This document shows, in pieces, positions 33,310 to 42,116 of a DNA stretch of 64,000 nucleotides (position 1 is the first letter of the stretch; each line of letters starts with the position of its first letter). The notes below the pieces were generated by a model. The model was not told the origin of the DNA and did no database searches. It saw only the letters and a program-made list of their open reading frames with translations. A program made the position numbers and the translations under genes. The stretch is from Chryseobacterium sp. KLBC 52 (GTDB taxonomy: Bacteria; Bacteroidota; Bacteroidia; Flavobacteriales; Weeksellaceae): positions 8,314 to 72,313 of the forward strand of contig NZ_QDFZ01000013.1 in assembly GCF_003347605.1 (NCBI RefSeq). Direction: 5' to 3'.

Positions 33310-34083
33310 ATGGCAAAAATCATAGGTATTGCTAATCAAAAAGGAGGTGTTGGTAAAACTACCACCGCTGTAAATTTGGCGGCAGCATTAGGAGTATTGG
33401 AAAAAAGAATATTAATCATTGATGCTGACCCTCAGGCGAATGCAACATCCGGTCTGGGTGTTGAGGATGTTCAGTATTCTACCTATAATCTACTGGAGCA
33501 TAGTGCGGATACAAGAGTTTGTATCAAGAGAACTGCAACTCCAAATCTGGATATTATCCCGTCACACATCGACCTTGTAGCTGCGGAAATTGAATTGGTA
33601 GACAAGGAAGACCGTGAGTATATGCTGAAAAAAGCACTGGCAAGCGTAAGAGATGATTATGATTATATTATCATCGACTGTGCACCGAGTTTAGGTCTTA
33701 TTACCGTGAATGCGCTTACAGCAGCAGACTCTGTAATTATTCCGATCCAGTGTGAGTACTTTGCATTGGAAGGGCTTGGCAAACTTTTGAATACCGTTAA
33801 AAATGTGCAGAAAATCCACAATAAAGATCTTGGAATAGAAGGTCTTCTTTTAACGATGTACGACAGCCGATTGAGATTATCCAATCAGGTGGTTGAAGAA
33901 GTAAATCTGCATTTCCCTGAAATGGTTTTTGAAACCATCATCAGCAGAAACGTAAGATTGAGTGAAGCACCAAGTTTTGGAGAAAGTATCCTGAACTATG
34001 ATGCAGAAAGTAAAGGAGCGGTTCAGTATATTCAGTTAGCTGAAGAAGTTCTTTTAAAGAATGAAAACTTAATAAAGAATTAA
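33310..34083 (+). CDS. parA: Chromosome-partitioning ATPase ParA (Soj)
   Basis: 257 residues from ATG 33310; the TTG-led extension to 33289 would cover the -7 box. Deviant Walker A KGGVGKTT (about 10-17), Walker A' DADPQANATSGLG, Walker B DYIIIDCAPSLGLIT. No N-terminal HTH, so it is the short chromosomal Soj type. Works with ParB in origin segregation. parB follows 69 bp later. Confidence 0.95.
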   Translation: MAKIIGIANQKGGVGKTTTAVNLAAALGVLEKRILIIDADPQANATSGLGVEDVQYSTYNLLEHSADTRVCIKRTATPNLDIIPSHIDLVAAEIELVDKEDREYMLKKALASVRDDYDYIIIDCAPSLGLITVNALTAADSVIIPIQCEYFALEGLGKLLNTVKNVQKIHNKDLGIEGLLLTMYDSRLRLSNQVVEEVNLHFPEMVFETIISRNVRLSEAPSFGESILNYDAESKGAVQYIQLAEEVLLKNENLIKN

Positions 34084-34090
34084 TTTAATA

Positions 34091-34148
34091 ATAAATGGCC
34101 AACGAGTGAATGCCAGTCATCACTTTTCAAACATCATTTATCAATTAT
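34091..34148. repeat. Heptad-repeat array between parA and parB
   Basis: Right part: CAGTCAT, CACTTTT, CAAACAT, CATTTAT, CAATTAT (34114-34148), five 7-mers in phase. Left part: ATAAATG, GCCAACG, then an 8-mer AGTGAATG (34091-34112), in the opposite orientation. Confidence 0.75.
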
Positions 34149-34152
34149 ATCT

Positions 34153-35043
34153 ATGAAGGACAAAAAAAGAGCTATGGGACGCGGCTTGGGCGCCATTTTA
34201 AGTGCAGAATCCAAAGCAACGATCAATTCCGCTACTGATGAAGGAGCAGATAAGTTTGTGGGAAATATTGTGGAAGTTGCGCTTGAAGATATCTATCCGA
34301 ACCCGACGCAGCCGAGAACTTATTTTGATGAAAAAGCATTAAACGAACTTGCACAGTCCATTAAAAACTTAGGCGTAATCCAGCCGATTACCCTGAGAAA
34401 AGATGGTGAAAAGTTTGAAATCATTTCCGGGGAAAGACGTTACAGGGCAACTAAAATTGCAGGGTTAACGACTATTCCTGCCTATATCCGTTTAGTCAAT
34501 GACCAGGAGCTTCTTGAGATGGCTCTTGTTGAAAATATCCAGAGAGAGGATCTTGATGCTATCGAAATAGCATTAACCTATCACAGGCTTTTAGAGGAAA
34601 TCGGTCTTACTCAGGAAAACCTGAGCCAGAGAATAGGAAAGGACAGAAGTACCATTACCAATTCTATCAGACTATTAAGATTAAATCCGGATATTCAGAA
34701 TGCCATCAGAAGCGGTGAGATTTCTGCAGGACACGGAAGGGCAATTATCAGTCTTGAAAGTGAAGAAGATCAGCAGGTTTTATTTGATCTTATTATCAAA
34801 GAAAAATTAAATGTTCGTCAGGCTGAACAGGCTGCTGCTGCATTGAAGAACCCAAAGTCTCCCGCTGCTAAAAAAGCAAAAGTGGAGCTTTCCAATAACT
34901 ATAAAAAAGCCCAGAAGACCATCGCAGATATCCTAGACGTAAAAGTGGAAATCAAATCTTCTGGAAATGGTAAAAAAGGTAAAATTGTTCTGGACTTCAA
35001 AAATGAAGAAGAGCTGGAATATATTTTATCCCATATTAAATAA
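34153..35043 (+). CDS. parB: Chromosome-partitioning protein ParB (Spo0J)
   Basis: 296 residues: N-terminal segment AMGRGLGAILSAE (ParA-stimulating end), ParB/Srx CTPase domain with box II GERRYRATK (about 95-103), HTH region (about 145-205, ENLSQRIGKDRSTITNSIRLLRL), basic C-terminal dimerisation domain. It would bind parS sites; none was found in the window. Partner of parA; abuts the DUF5683 gene. Confidence 0.95.
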   Translation: MKDKKRAMGRGLGAILSAESKATINSATDEGADKFVGNIVEVALEDIYPNPTQPRTYFDEKALNELAQSIKNLGVIQPITLRKDGEKFEIISGERRYRATKIAGLTTIPAYIRLVNDQELLEMALVENIQREDLDAIEIALTYHRLLEEIGLTQENLSQRIGKDRSTITNSIRLLRLNPDIQNAIRSGEISAGHGRAIISLESEEDQQVLFDLIIKEKLNVRQAEQAAAALKNPKSPAAKKAKVELSNNYKKAQKTIADILDVKVEIKSSGNGKKGKIVLDFKNEEELEYILSHIK

Positions 35044-35682
35044 ATGAAGAAAATATTTTTCACATTTTTCTTGTGTATCGCTGCACTGGCTTACTCACAA
35101 GTAAAACCTATCGATACCGTTCGGATGCAGACTCCTCCGAAGGAAGAACCTCGTGTGGTAAAACCAGGCAAAACAGAAGCAAAGATTATAGAAGATCTTG
35201 AAAAAGCCAATGGCCCCACGGCAAAAACTTTAAAGCTAAACCCTACCAGAGCGGGATTATACTCCGCCGTATTACCTGGATTAGGACAGTTTTATAACAA
35301 AAAATACTGGAAAATTCCGATTGTTTGGGGAGCGGTAGGTGCAGGAGTTGGTATTGCCGTATGGAATGATAATCAATACAAAAAATACCGCGAATATTAC
35401 GTGGCAAAACTGAATGGTACTCCCAATGAATTTGTAGACAGTCACCCGTGGCTGGACAAAAAAGCTTTGGGGAATGCGCAGGACAGAGCCAAAAGACAAA
35501 GGGATTATGCCATTGCTATTACAGGTTTGATCTATATTCTGAATATTGTAGATGCTGTAGTAGATGCCCACCTTTACGAAAGCCGTCATGATCCGGATTT
35601 GGTTTTTAAACCATCAGTTATTCAGGATCAGTATGGGTACAGCGCACCAAAAACAGGATTCAGTTTAAGTTACAGATTTTAA
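35044..35682 (+). CDS. DUF5683 protein
   Basis: 212 residues, begins at the base after the parB stop codon. Signal peptide (MKKIFFTFFLCIAALAYSQ), then a conserved hydrophobic block LPGLGQFYNKKYWKIPIVWGAV (about 77-98) and a second one near 155-180. The family is common next to parAB and dapB in Bacteroidota; function unknown. Likely cotranscribed with parB. Confidence 0.85.
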   Translation: MKKIFFTFFLCIAALAYSQVKPIDTVRMQTPPKEEPRVVKPGKTEAKIIEDLEKANGPTAKTLKLNPTRAGLYSAVLPGLGQFYNKKYWKIPIVWGAVGAGVGIAVWNDNQYKKYREYYVAKLNGTPNEFVDSHPWLDKKALGNAQDRAKRQRDYAIAITGLIYILNIVDAVVDAHLYESRHDPDLVFKPSVIQDQYGYSAPKTGFSLSYRF

Positions 35683-35743
35683 AAGACAATACACCTGCAG
35701 AAGCTCTGAGGATCGGATGCAGATTAAAAAATAAAAAGATTAT

Positions 35744-36445
35744 ATGAAAATAGCATTAGTCGGGTATGGTAAAATGGGTAAGATCATTGATGAGATCGCA
35801 CAGAAGAGAGGTCATGAAGTAGTTGCCCGCCTGAAGGAAACCCCAACTGCTGAGAATCTTAATAATCCGGATGTTGTGATTGAGTTCTCATTGCCGGAAG
35901 TTGCATTTGAAAACATCAAAGCTTGTCTTGAAAATAAAATCCCGGTGATCTGCGGAACAACAGGATGGCTTGATCAAAAAGCTGAAATTGAAAAACTGGC
36001 GGTAGATAATGGAACTGCTTTCTTATATGGTTCTAACTTTAGTTTAGGCGTGAATTTATTCTTTGCGCTCAACGAAAAACTGGCGGATCTGATGAAAAAT
36101 GTTGATGAATATTCCTGTCAGCTGGAAGAAATTCACCACATCCATAAAAAAGATGCTCCAAGTGGAACAGCAATTTCCATTGCAGAAGGAATCATTCAAA
36201 ATAATCCGAAATTCGATGCCTGGAAGCTGGAAGAAACAGAAGGTAAGCAGCTTGGAATTTTTGCGGTTCGTGAAGATGAAGTTCCGGGAACACACAGCGT
36301 ATATTATAGAAGTGAAGTAGACGAAATCGAGATCAAGCATACCGCTTTCAACAGAAACGGTTTTGCACTGGGAGCCGTAGTCGCTGCCGAGTGGATTAAA
36401 GATAAAAAAGGAAACTTCGCAATGAAAGACGTTTTGGGACTTTAA
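35744..36445 (+). CDS. dapB: 4-Hydroxy-tetrahydrodipicolinate reductase
   Basis: NAD(P)H-dependent step of lysine and meso-diaminopimelate synthesis. 233 residues, short Bacteroidota type. Rossmann motif GYGKMGK (7-13), CGTTGW, and the active-site block EIHHIHKKDAPSGTA with His131 and Lys135 matching the catalytic His/Lys of E. coli DapB. In the parB-DUF5683-dapB-lepB series. Confidence 0.95.
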   Translation: MKIALVGYGKMGKIIDEIAQKRGHEVVARLKETPTAENLNNPDVVIEFSLPEVAFENIKACLENKIPVICGTTGWLDQKAEIEKLAVDNGTAFLYGSNFSLGVNLFFALNEKLADLMKNVDEYSCQLEEIHHIHKKDAPSGTAISIAEGIIQNNPKFDAWKLEETEGKQLGIFAVREDEVPGTHSVYYRSEVDEIEIKHTAFNRNGFALGAVVAAEWIKDKKGNFAMKDVLGL

Positions 36446-36482
36446 TTTGTAACAAATTCTGTAAATTGCAGACCAATAAGCA

Positions 36483-36545
36483 GGAAATGATGAATAGTGA
36501 ATTGTAAACAGCGGATGCTTTTATCATTTATTACTCATCATTTTT
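36483..36545. repeat. Heptad-repeat pair (arms 36483-36510 and 36518-36545)
   Basis: Left arm: GGAAATG, ATGAATA, GTGAATT, GTAAACA. Right arm: CTTTTAT, CATTTAT, TACTCAT, CATTTTT, whose complements (ATAAATG, ATGAGTA) resemble the left arm and the units at 3253-3322. Lies between dapB and lepB. Confidence 0.75.
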
Positions 36546-36579
36546 ATTATTTATATCTTAAGAATAGGCACAAAAATTT

Positions 36580-38226
36580 ATGAATTATTTTTTAACTTAT
36601 ACAGTATATGTCCTCATACTATCCGTATTGATGGGGATTTCATCTTGGAAACTGTTCAAGAAAATGGGGTATAGCCCTTTATTTGCTTTTATCCCTTTCT
36701 ATAACTATTTCATTATTCTTAAAGAAACAAAACATCCGAAATGGTGGGCAATCCTTTCTTATCTTCCGATAGTAGGGCCAATCATGATGTCTGTTTTCCA
36801 CCTTTATTTAGTGAAGAAGTTCGGGAAAACACTTTTCAAAGATCAGATTCTTACCGTGATTCTGCCGTTTATTTATATGGCGGTCATCAACTATTCTAAA
36901 GATGTAGAGTTAGAAGATGAAAATGCAAACGACCTGTTCCTTACAGACGAAGAGAAAAATGATAAGAAGAAAGATACATTCATTGGTTCCATTACCTTTG
37001 CTGTAGTTTTCGCTACCATTATCCACGTTTTTGTAACACAGCCTTTCGGGATTCCTACAGGATCTATGGAAAGAACATTATTGGTAGGTGACTTCCTTTT
37101 TGTAAACAAATGGAGCTACGGTTACAGACTTCCAATGCGCCCTGTAGCCATACCTTTCCTTCAGGGAACCATTATGGATACCGGACAGAAAGGAAATCCA
37201 AAAGATGATCCTAAATCTTATGTAGATGCAGTAAAGCTTCCTTATACAAGAATTTTACAGTTCAACAAACCACAGAAAAATGATGTGGTAGTTTTCAACT
37301 ATCCTCAGGATTCCGTACATACTGCTATTGACAGAAAAGATCCTTATGTAAAAAGATGTGTGGCTACAGCAGGAGATACTTTTGAAATGAGAGCCGGAAG
37401 ACTTTTCGTGAACGGAAAGCCGGAAGTTGTTTTAGGAGATCAGGAAGTACAGCACAGATATATTGTAACGACGGACGCGCAACTGGATATCCCTACTTTA
37501 TATAAAGCTTATGGATTTTTACCGGTTCAGGAAGTACAGCAGAATAACGGAGGTTTCCTTTATGGATTCCAGGGCTTAACAGATAAAACAGCTAAAGAAA
37601 TTAAAGAACTTCCTCACGTTATTGATATGAAGGAAGAAGTTTCGCCAAAAGGAGAAGCTGCCGTATATTACAGAGATGAAGCTAAAACTAAAATTGATAC
37701 CACACAATCCATTTTCCCAATCAACAAACCTTGGAATCAGGATTGGTACGGACCTGTCAGAATTCCTAAAAAGGGAGATGTGGTGGCGATTAATCAGGAG
37801 ACACTTCCAATGTACCAATGGATTATTTCTGAATATGAACACAACAGTTTAGAAAAGAAAAACGGAAAGATCTTCATTAATGGTAAAGAAGCGAGTCAGT
37901 ATACCATTCAGCAGGATTATTATATGATGATTGGGGACAACAGAGATGCGTCATTAGATGCAAGATTCTTTGGTTTTGTTCCTGAGGAAAATATTGTTGG
38001 AAAACCAATGTTTACATGGATGAGTGTGCAGGGAGTGTTCCCGGATGCGAGCTCAACGTATCAGGCTCCTAAAAAAATCCGTTGGGAAAGAATGTTCAAA
38101 GCAACCAATACAGGAGAATCCAATAAAACTTCTTACTGGTGGATTGCTGCGATGATCCTTATTCTGTTCTTCGGATGGGAGTATTTCATGAAATTATTCA
38201 GAAAGAAAAAGACTGAAGACAACTAA
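36580..38226 (+). CDS. lepB: Signal peptidase I with N-terminal membrane domain and inserted segment
   Basis: 548 residues, much longer than E. coli LepB. N-terminal three-helix region (about 1-105; AFIPFYNYFIILKETKHPKWW) resembles DUF5684. The peptidase TM anchor is at about 134-153, followed by the catalytic Ser162 (PTGSMERTL). Lys258 (YVKRCVATAGD) completes the Ser/Lys dyad. About 170 residues are inserted before the final conserved block (MMIGDNRDASLDARFFGFVP, about 454-473). A C-terminal TM (about 521-537) ends the protein. Cleaves Sec and Tat signal peptides. Confidence 0.93.
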   Translation: MNYFLTYTVYVLILSVLMGISSWKLFKKMGYSPLFAFIPFYNYFIILKETKHPKWWAILSYLPIVGPIMMSVFHLYLVKKFGKTLFKDQILTVILPFIYMAVINYSKDVELEDENANDLFLTDEEKNDKKKDTFIGSITFAVVFATIIHVFVTQPFGIPTGSMERTLLVGDFLFVNKWSYGYRLPMRPVAIPFLQGTIMDTGQKGNPKDDPKSYVDAVKLPYTRILQFNKPQKNDVVVFNYPQDSVHTAIDRKDPYVKRCVATAGDTFEMRAGRLFVNGKPEVVLGDQEVQHRYIVTTDAQLDIPTLYKAYGFLPVQEVQQNNGGFLYGFQGLTDKTAKEIKELPHVIDMKEEVSPKGEAAVYYRDEAKTKIDTTQSIFPINKPWNQDWYGPVRIPKKGDVVAINQETLPMYQWIISEYEHNSLEKKNGKIFINGKEASQYTIQQDYYMMIGDNRDASLDARFFGFVPEENIVGKPMFTWMSVQGVFPDASSTYQAPKKIRWERMFKATNTGESNKTSYWWIAAMILILFFGWEYFMKLFRKKKTEDN

Positions 38227-38249
38227 TAGAAAAATTAAACTTAAAATAG

Positions 38250-38282
38250 AATGAAGTATTTGAAAAAATACTTCATTTTTGT
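38250..38282 (+). terminator. Terminator after lepB
   Basis: Perfect 12-bp stem AATGAAGTATTT / AAATACTTCATT with a GAAA tetraloop and T run, directly before the WbqC start. Confidence 0.9.
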
Positions 38283-38285
38283 ATT

Positions 38286-38909
38286 ATGAATATGACGAAT
38301 GTATTATTGCCGGCATTTTATATGCCCCCAATCTCATGGTTCTCAGTATTTTTGAATCCTGAGAATGAAATTGTATTTGAACAGTTTGAAAATTTCCCGA
38401 AGCAGACGTATAGAAACAGAGCCAACATCTATGGAGCTAACGGAAAATTGTCATTAATAATTCCCATTAACCATAACGGGAAAAGAGAATTTAAAGACGT
38501 AGAGATCTCTTATCGTGAAGACTGGAGAACGCTTCATTGGAAATCCATTAAGACCGCATACCAGAGCTCCCCTTATTTCGAATATTATGAAGATAAGTTC
38601 AGAAAAATATTTGACCTTAAAGAAAAGTTCCTTCTGGATTTTAACCTTAAAGGGATAGAAGTAATCCAACAGATACTTAAAACAGAAAAGGCACACTCTT
38701 TGAATGAAGAATATATCAAAAATCCGGAGAGTAACAGTTTCAGAGAAAAGTTTTCGGCAAAACTTCCTTCGGAATTTCAAATGGAAGAATATTACCAGAC
38801 GTTTTCTGATAAATTAGGATTTTTGGAAGACCTTTCGGTTCTTGATCTTATTTGTAATAAAGGCCCGGAATCATTGGTGTATATAAAAAATGTAAAACAA
38901 TTAGGTTAA
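38286..38909 (+). CDS. WbqC family protein
   Basis: 207 residues. YMPPISWFSVFLNPENEI (about 12-29) and NRANIYGANGKLSLIIPI (about 44-61) match the WbqC-like family, sometimes linked to O-antigen amino-sugar modification but common near lepB in Flavobacteriia. Exact role unknown. Start ATG 38286; a second ATG two codons later is equally possible. It follows the lepB terminator by three bases. Confidence 0.8.
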   Translation: MNMTNVLLPAFYMPPISWFSVFLNPENEIVFEQFENFPKQTYRNRANIYGANGKLSLIIPINHNGKREFKDVEISYREDWRTLHWKSIKTAYQSSPYFEYYEDKFRKIFDLKEKFLLDFNLKGIEVIQQILKTEKAHSLNEEYIKNPESNSFREKFSAKLPSEFQMEEYYQTFSDKLGFLEDLSVLDLICNKGPESLVYIKNVKQLG

Positions 38910-38994
38910 CATACAATCGCTTTTGATGAAATTTTCAGGATAGAAAACATAAGGTGGCGATTGGAATATGTCTTTAAAAATTAAATATCAACAT

Positions 38995-40677
38995 ATGAAA
39001 AAGGTATTATTAGCTGCAGTTTTTTTTGCAGGTTTTAGTTTGTCCTTTGCACAGGAATCTAAAGCTAAAAGTATTGATCCCAACGAAGATAAAGATCTGA
39101 TGACATGGTATCATAAAGATTTTGCAACTTCAAAAGTATATGGAGTAAATACAGCAAATGCTTATAAATACTTGGAATCTAAAGGCCTGAAGCCTAAAAC
39201 CGTAGTGGTGGGAGTGTTAGACAGCGGAGTACAGGTAGATCACCCTGGATTAGTAAAGAATCTTTGGTCAAACCCTAATGAAGTTCCCGGAAATGGTAAA
39301 GATGACGATGGAAACGGATATATTGATGATGTACACGGATGGAATTTCATAGGAGGAAAAAACGGTGATATTGATATCGATAACATGGAGGTGACGAGAG
39401 TGGTTGCCAAATATAAACCTGTCTTCGAAGGAGATGATTCCACAAAAAATAAAGCCAACCAGGCTAAAATGAAGGAAGAGTTTGAAATGTACATGAAAGC
39501 CAAAGATATGTTCAATAAAAAAAGTATCGAGGCAAAACAAAACTTTCAGACTTATTCTATGCTGAACGAGCTGATTCCTAATATGGTAAAACTGCTGGCA
39601 GGTAAGCCTGTAACCCCTGAAACTATTGCTGCGATCAAAGCTCCGACAGATCAGAGAGATGCCATTGCGAAGGAATTTTTAGGCCAGATTTCACAAAGCC
39701 CGGAATTCAAAGGAAAATCAGCCGCGGAATTTGAAAAAAAGATGAAGGAGGAAATGAAAGAAGCCATCGATCATTTTGCTCCTGCAGCAAAACAATATGA
39801 CCTTTCATACGATCCGAGAAAAGAAATTGTAGGGGATAACTATGATGACTATTCTGAAAAAATCTATGGAAATAATCACTATGAAGGACCTGATGCAGAA
39901 CATGGAACCCACGTGGCAGGTATTATTGCCGGACTTCCGCAAGGAAAAGAAGTTCAGTACGGAGTTGCTTCCAAAGTGGCTAAAATCATGTCCGTAAGAA
40001 CTGTCCCTAATGGTGATGAAAGAGATAAAGACGTTGCCAATGCGATCAGATATGCAGTAGATAACGGAGCGAAAGTATTAAATATGAGCTTTGGAAAACC
40101 TGTTTCTCCTGGTAAAAATGTGGTTTGGGATGCTTTCAAATATGCTGAAGATAAAGGAGTACTTTTAGTAAAAGCTGCCGGTAACGAAAATGAAGATGTA
40201 GCAGAGCACTTGGCATATCCTACCAACTTTAAAAATGTTACCGACGAAAAACCATTTGTAAGCAATGTTCTTGTAGTAGGAGCAAGTACCAATAAAAACA
40301 ATGCGCTGAGAGCAGATTTTTCTAATTACAATAAAAAAATGGTGAACGTTTTTGCTCCTGGAGAAGAAATCTATTCTACCGTTCCTAAAAACGAATATAA
40401 ATACCTTCAGGGTACTTCTATGGCTTCCCCTGTTGTAGCCGGAGGAGCAGCTGTTTTACTGGCTTATATGCCTGATCTGAAACCGTATCAGATCATTGAA
40501 GCTCTTGTGAAAAGCAGCAATCCAAGTACAGCAGATGGGTTTGGAGACCAATCTCAGGCTGGTGGAGTTATCGACCTTAAAAAAGCAGCAGAATACGCAT
40601 ATACGAATTTCTACAAAGGGAAACCTTCAGGCACTGCCAAGCCTTCGAAATCCGTAAAAAAGGCTGTTAAAAAATAA
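38995..40677 (+). CDS. Secreted S8 (subtilisin-like) serine peptidase
   Basis: 560 residues from ATG 38995 (signal peptide to about Gln20); the upstream in-frame ATG at 38968 would spoil the signal peptide. Catalytic Asp76 (VLDSGVQVDHPG), His303 (HGTHVAG), Ser475 (GTSMASPVVAGG); oxyanion Asn397 (AAGNENED). About 225 residues separate Asp and His, far more than the ~30 of subtilisin, and much of the insertion is charged and helical (about 145-265). The C-terminal tail is Lys/Pro-rich (GTAKPSKSVKKAVKK). No T9SS sorting domain is seen. Confidence 0.9.
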   Translation: MKKVLLAAVFFAGFSLSFAQESKAKSIDPNEDKDLMTWYHKDFATSKVYGVNTANAYKYLESKGLKPKTVVVGVLDSGVQVDHPGLVKNLWSNPNEVPGNGKDDDGNGYIDDVHGWNFIGGKNGDIDIDNMEVTRVVAKYKPVFEGDDSTKNKANQAKMKEEFEMYMKAKDMFNKKSIEAKQNFQTYSMLNELIPNMVKLLAGKPVTPETIAAIKAPTDQRDAIAKEFLGQISQSPEFKGKSAAEFEKKMKEEMKEAIDHFAPAAKQYDLSYDPRKEIVGDNYDDYSEKIYGNNHYEGPDAEHGTHVAGIIAGLPQGKEVQYGVASKVAKIMSVRTVPNGDERDKDVANAIRYAVDNGAKVLNMSFGKPVSPGKNVVWDAFKYAEDKGVLLVKAAGNENEDVAEHLAYPTNFKNVTDEKPFVSNVLVVGASTNKNNALRADFSNYNKKMVNVFAPGEEIYSTVPKNEYKYLQGTSMASPVVAGGAAVLLAYMPDLKPYQIIEALVKSSNPSTADGFGDQSQAGGVIDLKKAAEYAYTNFYKGKPSGTAKPSKSVKKAVKK

Positions 40678-40708
40678 TTTATCTCCCTCTGTTTAAGGAG
40701 AAACCATA

Positions 40709-40736
40709 AAGAGTCCGAATTTTTTCGGACTTTTTA
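40709..40736 (+). terminator. Terminator after the S8 peptidase gene
   Basis: AGTCCGAA / TTCGGACT stem with a short T loop, followed by T4. Confidence 0.8.
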
Positions 40737-40801
40737 TTTTTTATTTTAAATTTTGGCACGGTTTTTTGTAACTTTATAGTAACAAAATAATAAACAACAA
40801 A

Positions 40802-41293
40802 ATGAAAAAGTTACTACTTGCAGGGATGTTGGGAACATCACTTTTTGCAGTTTCGTGTTCCTCTGTTAACAAAGCAGCTACATCTCAAAATCAAAGAGCC
40901 GACTTCCTTAAAATGAAAGGAGACTGGCAGATTGTGAGCATAGATTATGATAAAGGTTATAAAATTAAACCTTTTGACGAAGGTGCAGACGCACAGTGCT
41001 TCGTAGGAAGTCACTGGAGATTGATTCCTAATAACTGGACAGGAGCGTATACTTTAAACGGTGGTGGAGATTGCCCGGCAATTACACAGCCTATCAAATT
41101 TGAAGTAAAAGGCGGTAATACGTTTATGTTTAAAAAAATTGCTTCAGGTACTAAAGCAAAACAAAATACAGCTGGTTACAGCCTTACCATGATCAATCAG
41201 AGTACAGATCAGTTTTCACTGGAGCAGGATGTTCCTTTTGAAGGAGGTAATGTAAAAGTAGTTTACAACTTCCAGAGAACAGGAATGAAATAA
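40802..41293 (+). CDS. Lipocalin-like lipoprotein
   Basis: 163 residues. Lipobox FAVSC (Cys19). The mature part begins with LKMKGDWQIVSIDYDKG, the GxW of lipocalin-like domains, and alternates short beta strands to the end (VVYNFQRTGMK). Ligand unknown. It lies 26 bp upstream of the OmpA-family gene and may be cotranscribed. Confidence 0.75.
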   Translation: MKKLLLAGMLGTSLFAVSCSSVNKAATSQNQRADFLKMKGDWQIVSIDYDKGYKIKPFDEGADAQCFVGSHWRLIPNNWTGAYTLNGGGDCPAITQPIKFEVKGGNTFMFKKIASGTKAKQNTAGYSLTMINQSTDQFSLEQDVPFEGGNVKVVYNFQRTGMK

Positions 41294-41319
41294 TTTATCA
41301 ACATAAAAGATCAAAAAAA

Positions 41320-42009
41320 ATGAAATTTACAAAAACATACGTAGGAGCCCTTTTCTTGTCATCAGCATTATTATTGACAAGCTGTGAAGCGGTTCAGAAT
41401 TCAAATCACCAACAAAGAGGTACAGCAGTAGGTGTTGCTTCAGGAGCAGTACTGGGAGGTATCCTTGGTAACAATGTAGGTAAAGGAGGAAACGGTGCTA
41501 TCGGAGCTGTATTAGGAGGTATTATCGGTGGTGTTGCAGGTAACGTTATCGGTAACAAAATGGATAAGCAAGCTAAAGATATTAAAGAAACTTTACCAGG
41601 TGCTCAGGTAGAAAGAGTAGGAGATGGTATTAAAGTAACCATGAATGAAAGTATTGTTAATTTCGCTTTCGACTCTTCAAACCTTACTTCTGTTGCACAA
41701 ACCAACCTTGATAAATTAGCTGAAGTATTGGCTAATAATCCAGATACCAATATCAATATCTATGGTCACACAGACAGCAAAGGTTCGGATGAGTACAACC
41801 TTAAACTTTCTCAAAGAAGAGCAGACGCTGTGAAAGCCTACTTATCAGGAAAAGGAATTGCATCAAGCAGAATGTTTACAAAAGGTGAAGGTGAAGCAAT
41901 GCCTGTAGCAAGTAACGATACCGATGAAGGAAGAGCTAAAAACAGAAGAGTAGAGTTTGCTATTACTGCCAATGAAAAAATGATTAATGATGCCAAACAA
42001 GGGCAATAG
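41320..42009 (+). CDS. OmpA family lipoprotein with glycine-zipper domain
   Basis: 229 residues. Lipobox LLTSC (Cys22), a glycine-zipper segment (about 38-80; GAVLGGILGNNVGKGGNGA), and an OmpA C-terminal peptidoglycan-binding domain (about 105-215; NIYGHTDSKGSDEYNLKLSQ and GEAMPVASNDTDEGRAKNRRVE). Same layout as the YiaD/PAL-like family. It probably anchors the outer membrane to murein. Confidence 0.9.
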   Translation: MKFTKTYVGALFLSSALLLTSCEAVQNSNHQQRGTAVGVASGAVLGGILGNNVGKGGNGAIGAVLGGIIGGVAGNVIGNKMDKQAKDIKETLPGAQVERVGDGIKVTMNESIVNFAFDSSNLTSVAQTNLDKLAEVLANNPDTNINIYGHTDSKGSDEYNLKLSQRRADAVKAYLSGKGIASSRMFTKGEGEAMPVASNDTDEGRAKNRRVEFAITANEKMINDAKQGQ

Positions 42010-42036
42010 TTAATTTAATATATAAATATTTTCGTA

Positions 42037-42061
42037 AAAGACCGCCCCGGCGGTTTTTTTT
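42037..42061 (+). terminator. Terminator after the OmpA gene
   Basis: Short GC stem ACCGC / GCGGT (loop CCCG) with A-rich upstream side and T8 downstream. Confidence 0.75.
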
Positions 42062-42091
42062 GTATTTTTATGCTAGAAATTTTGAATTTAT

Positions 42092-42099
42092 TATTTTTG
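42092..42099 (+). promoter_or_regulatory. -7 box of the arabinose-donor cluster
   Basis: TATTTTTG matches TAnnTTTG, 18 bp before the ATG at 42117. A single promoter would serve the four overlapping genes. Confidence 0.55.
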
Positions 42100-42116
42100 T
42101 ATTTGAAATAACATAA

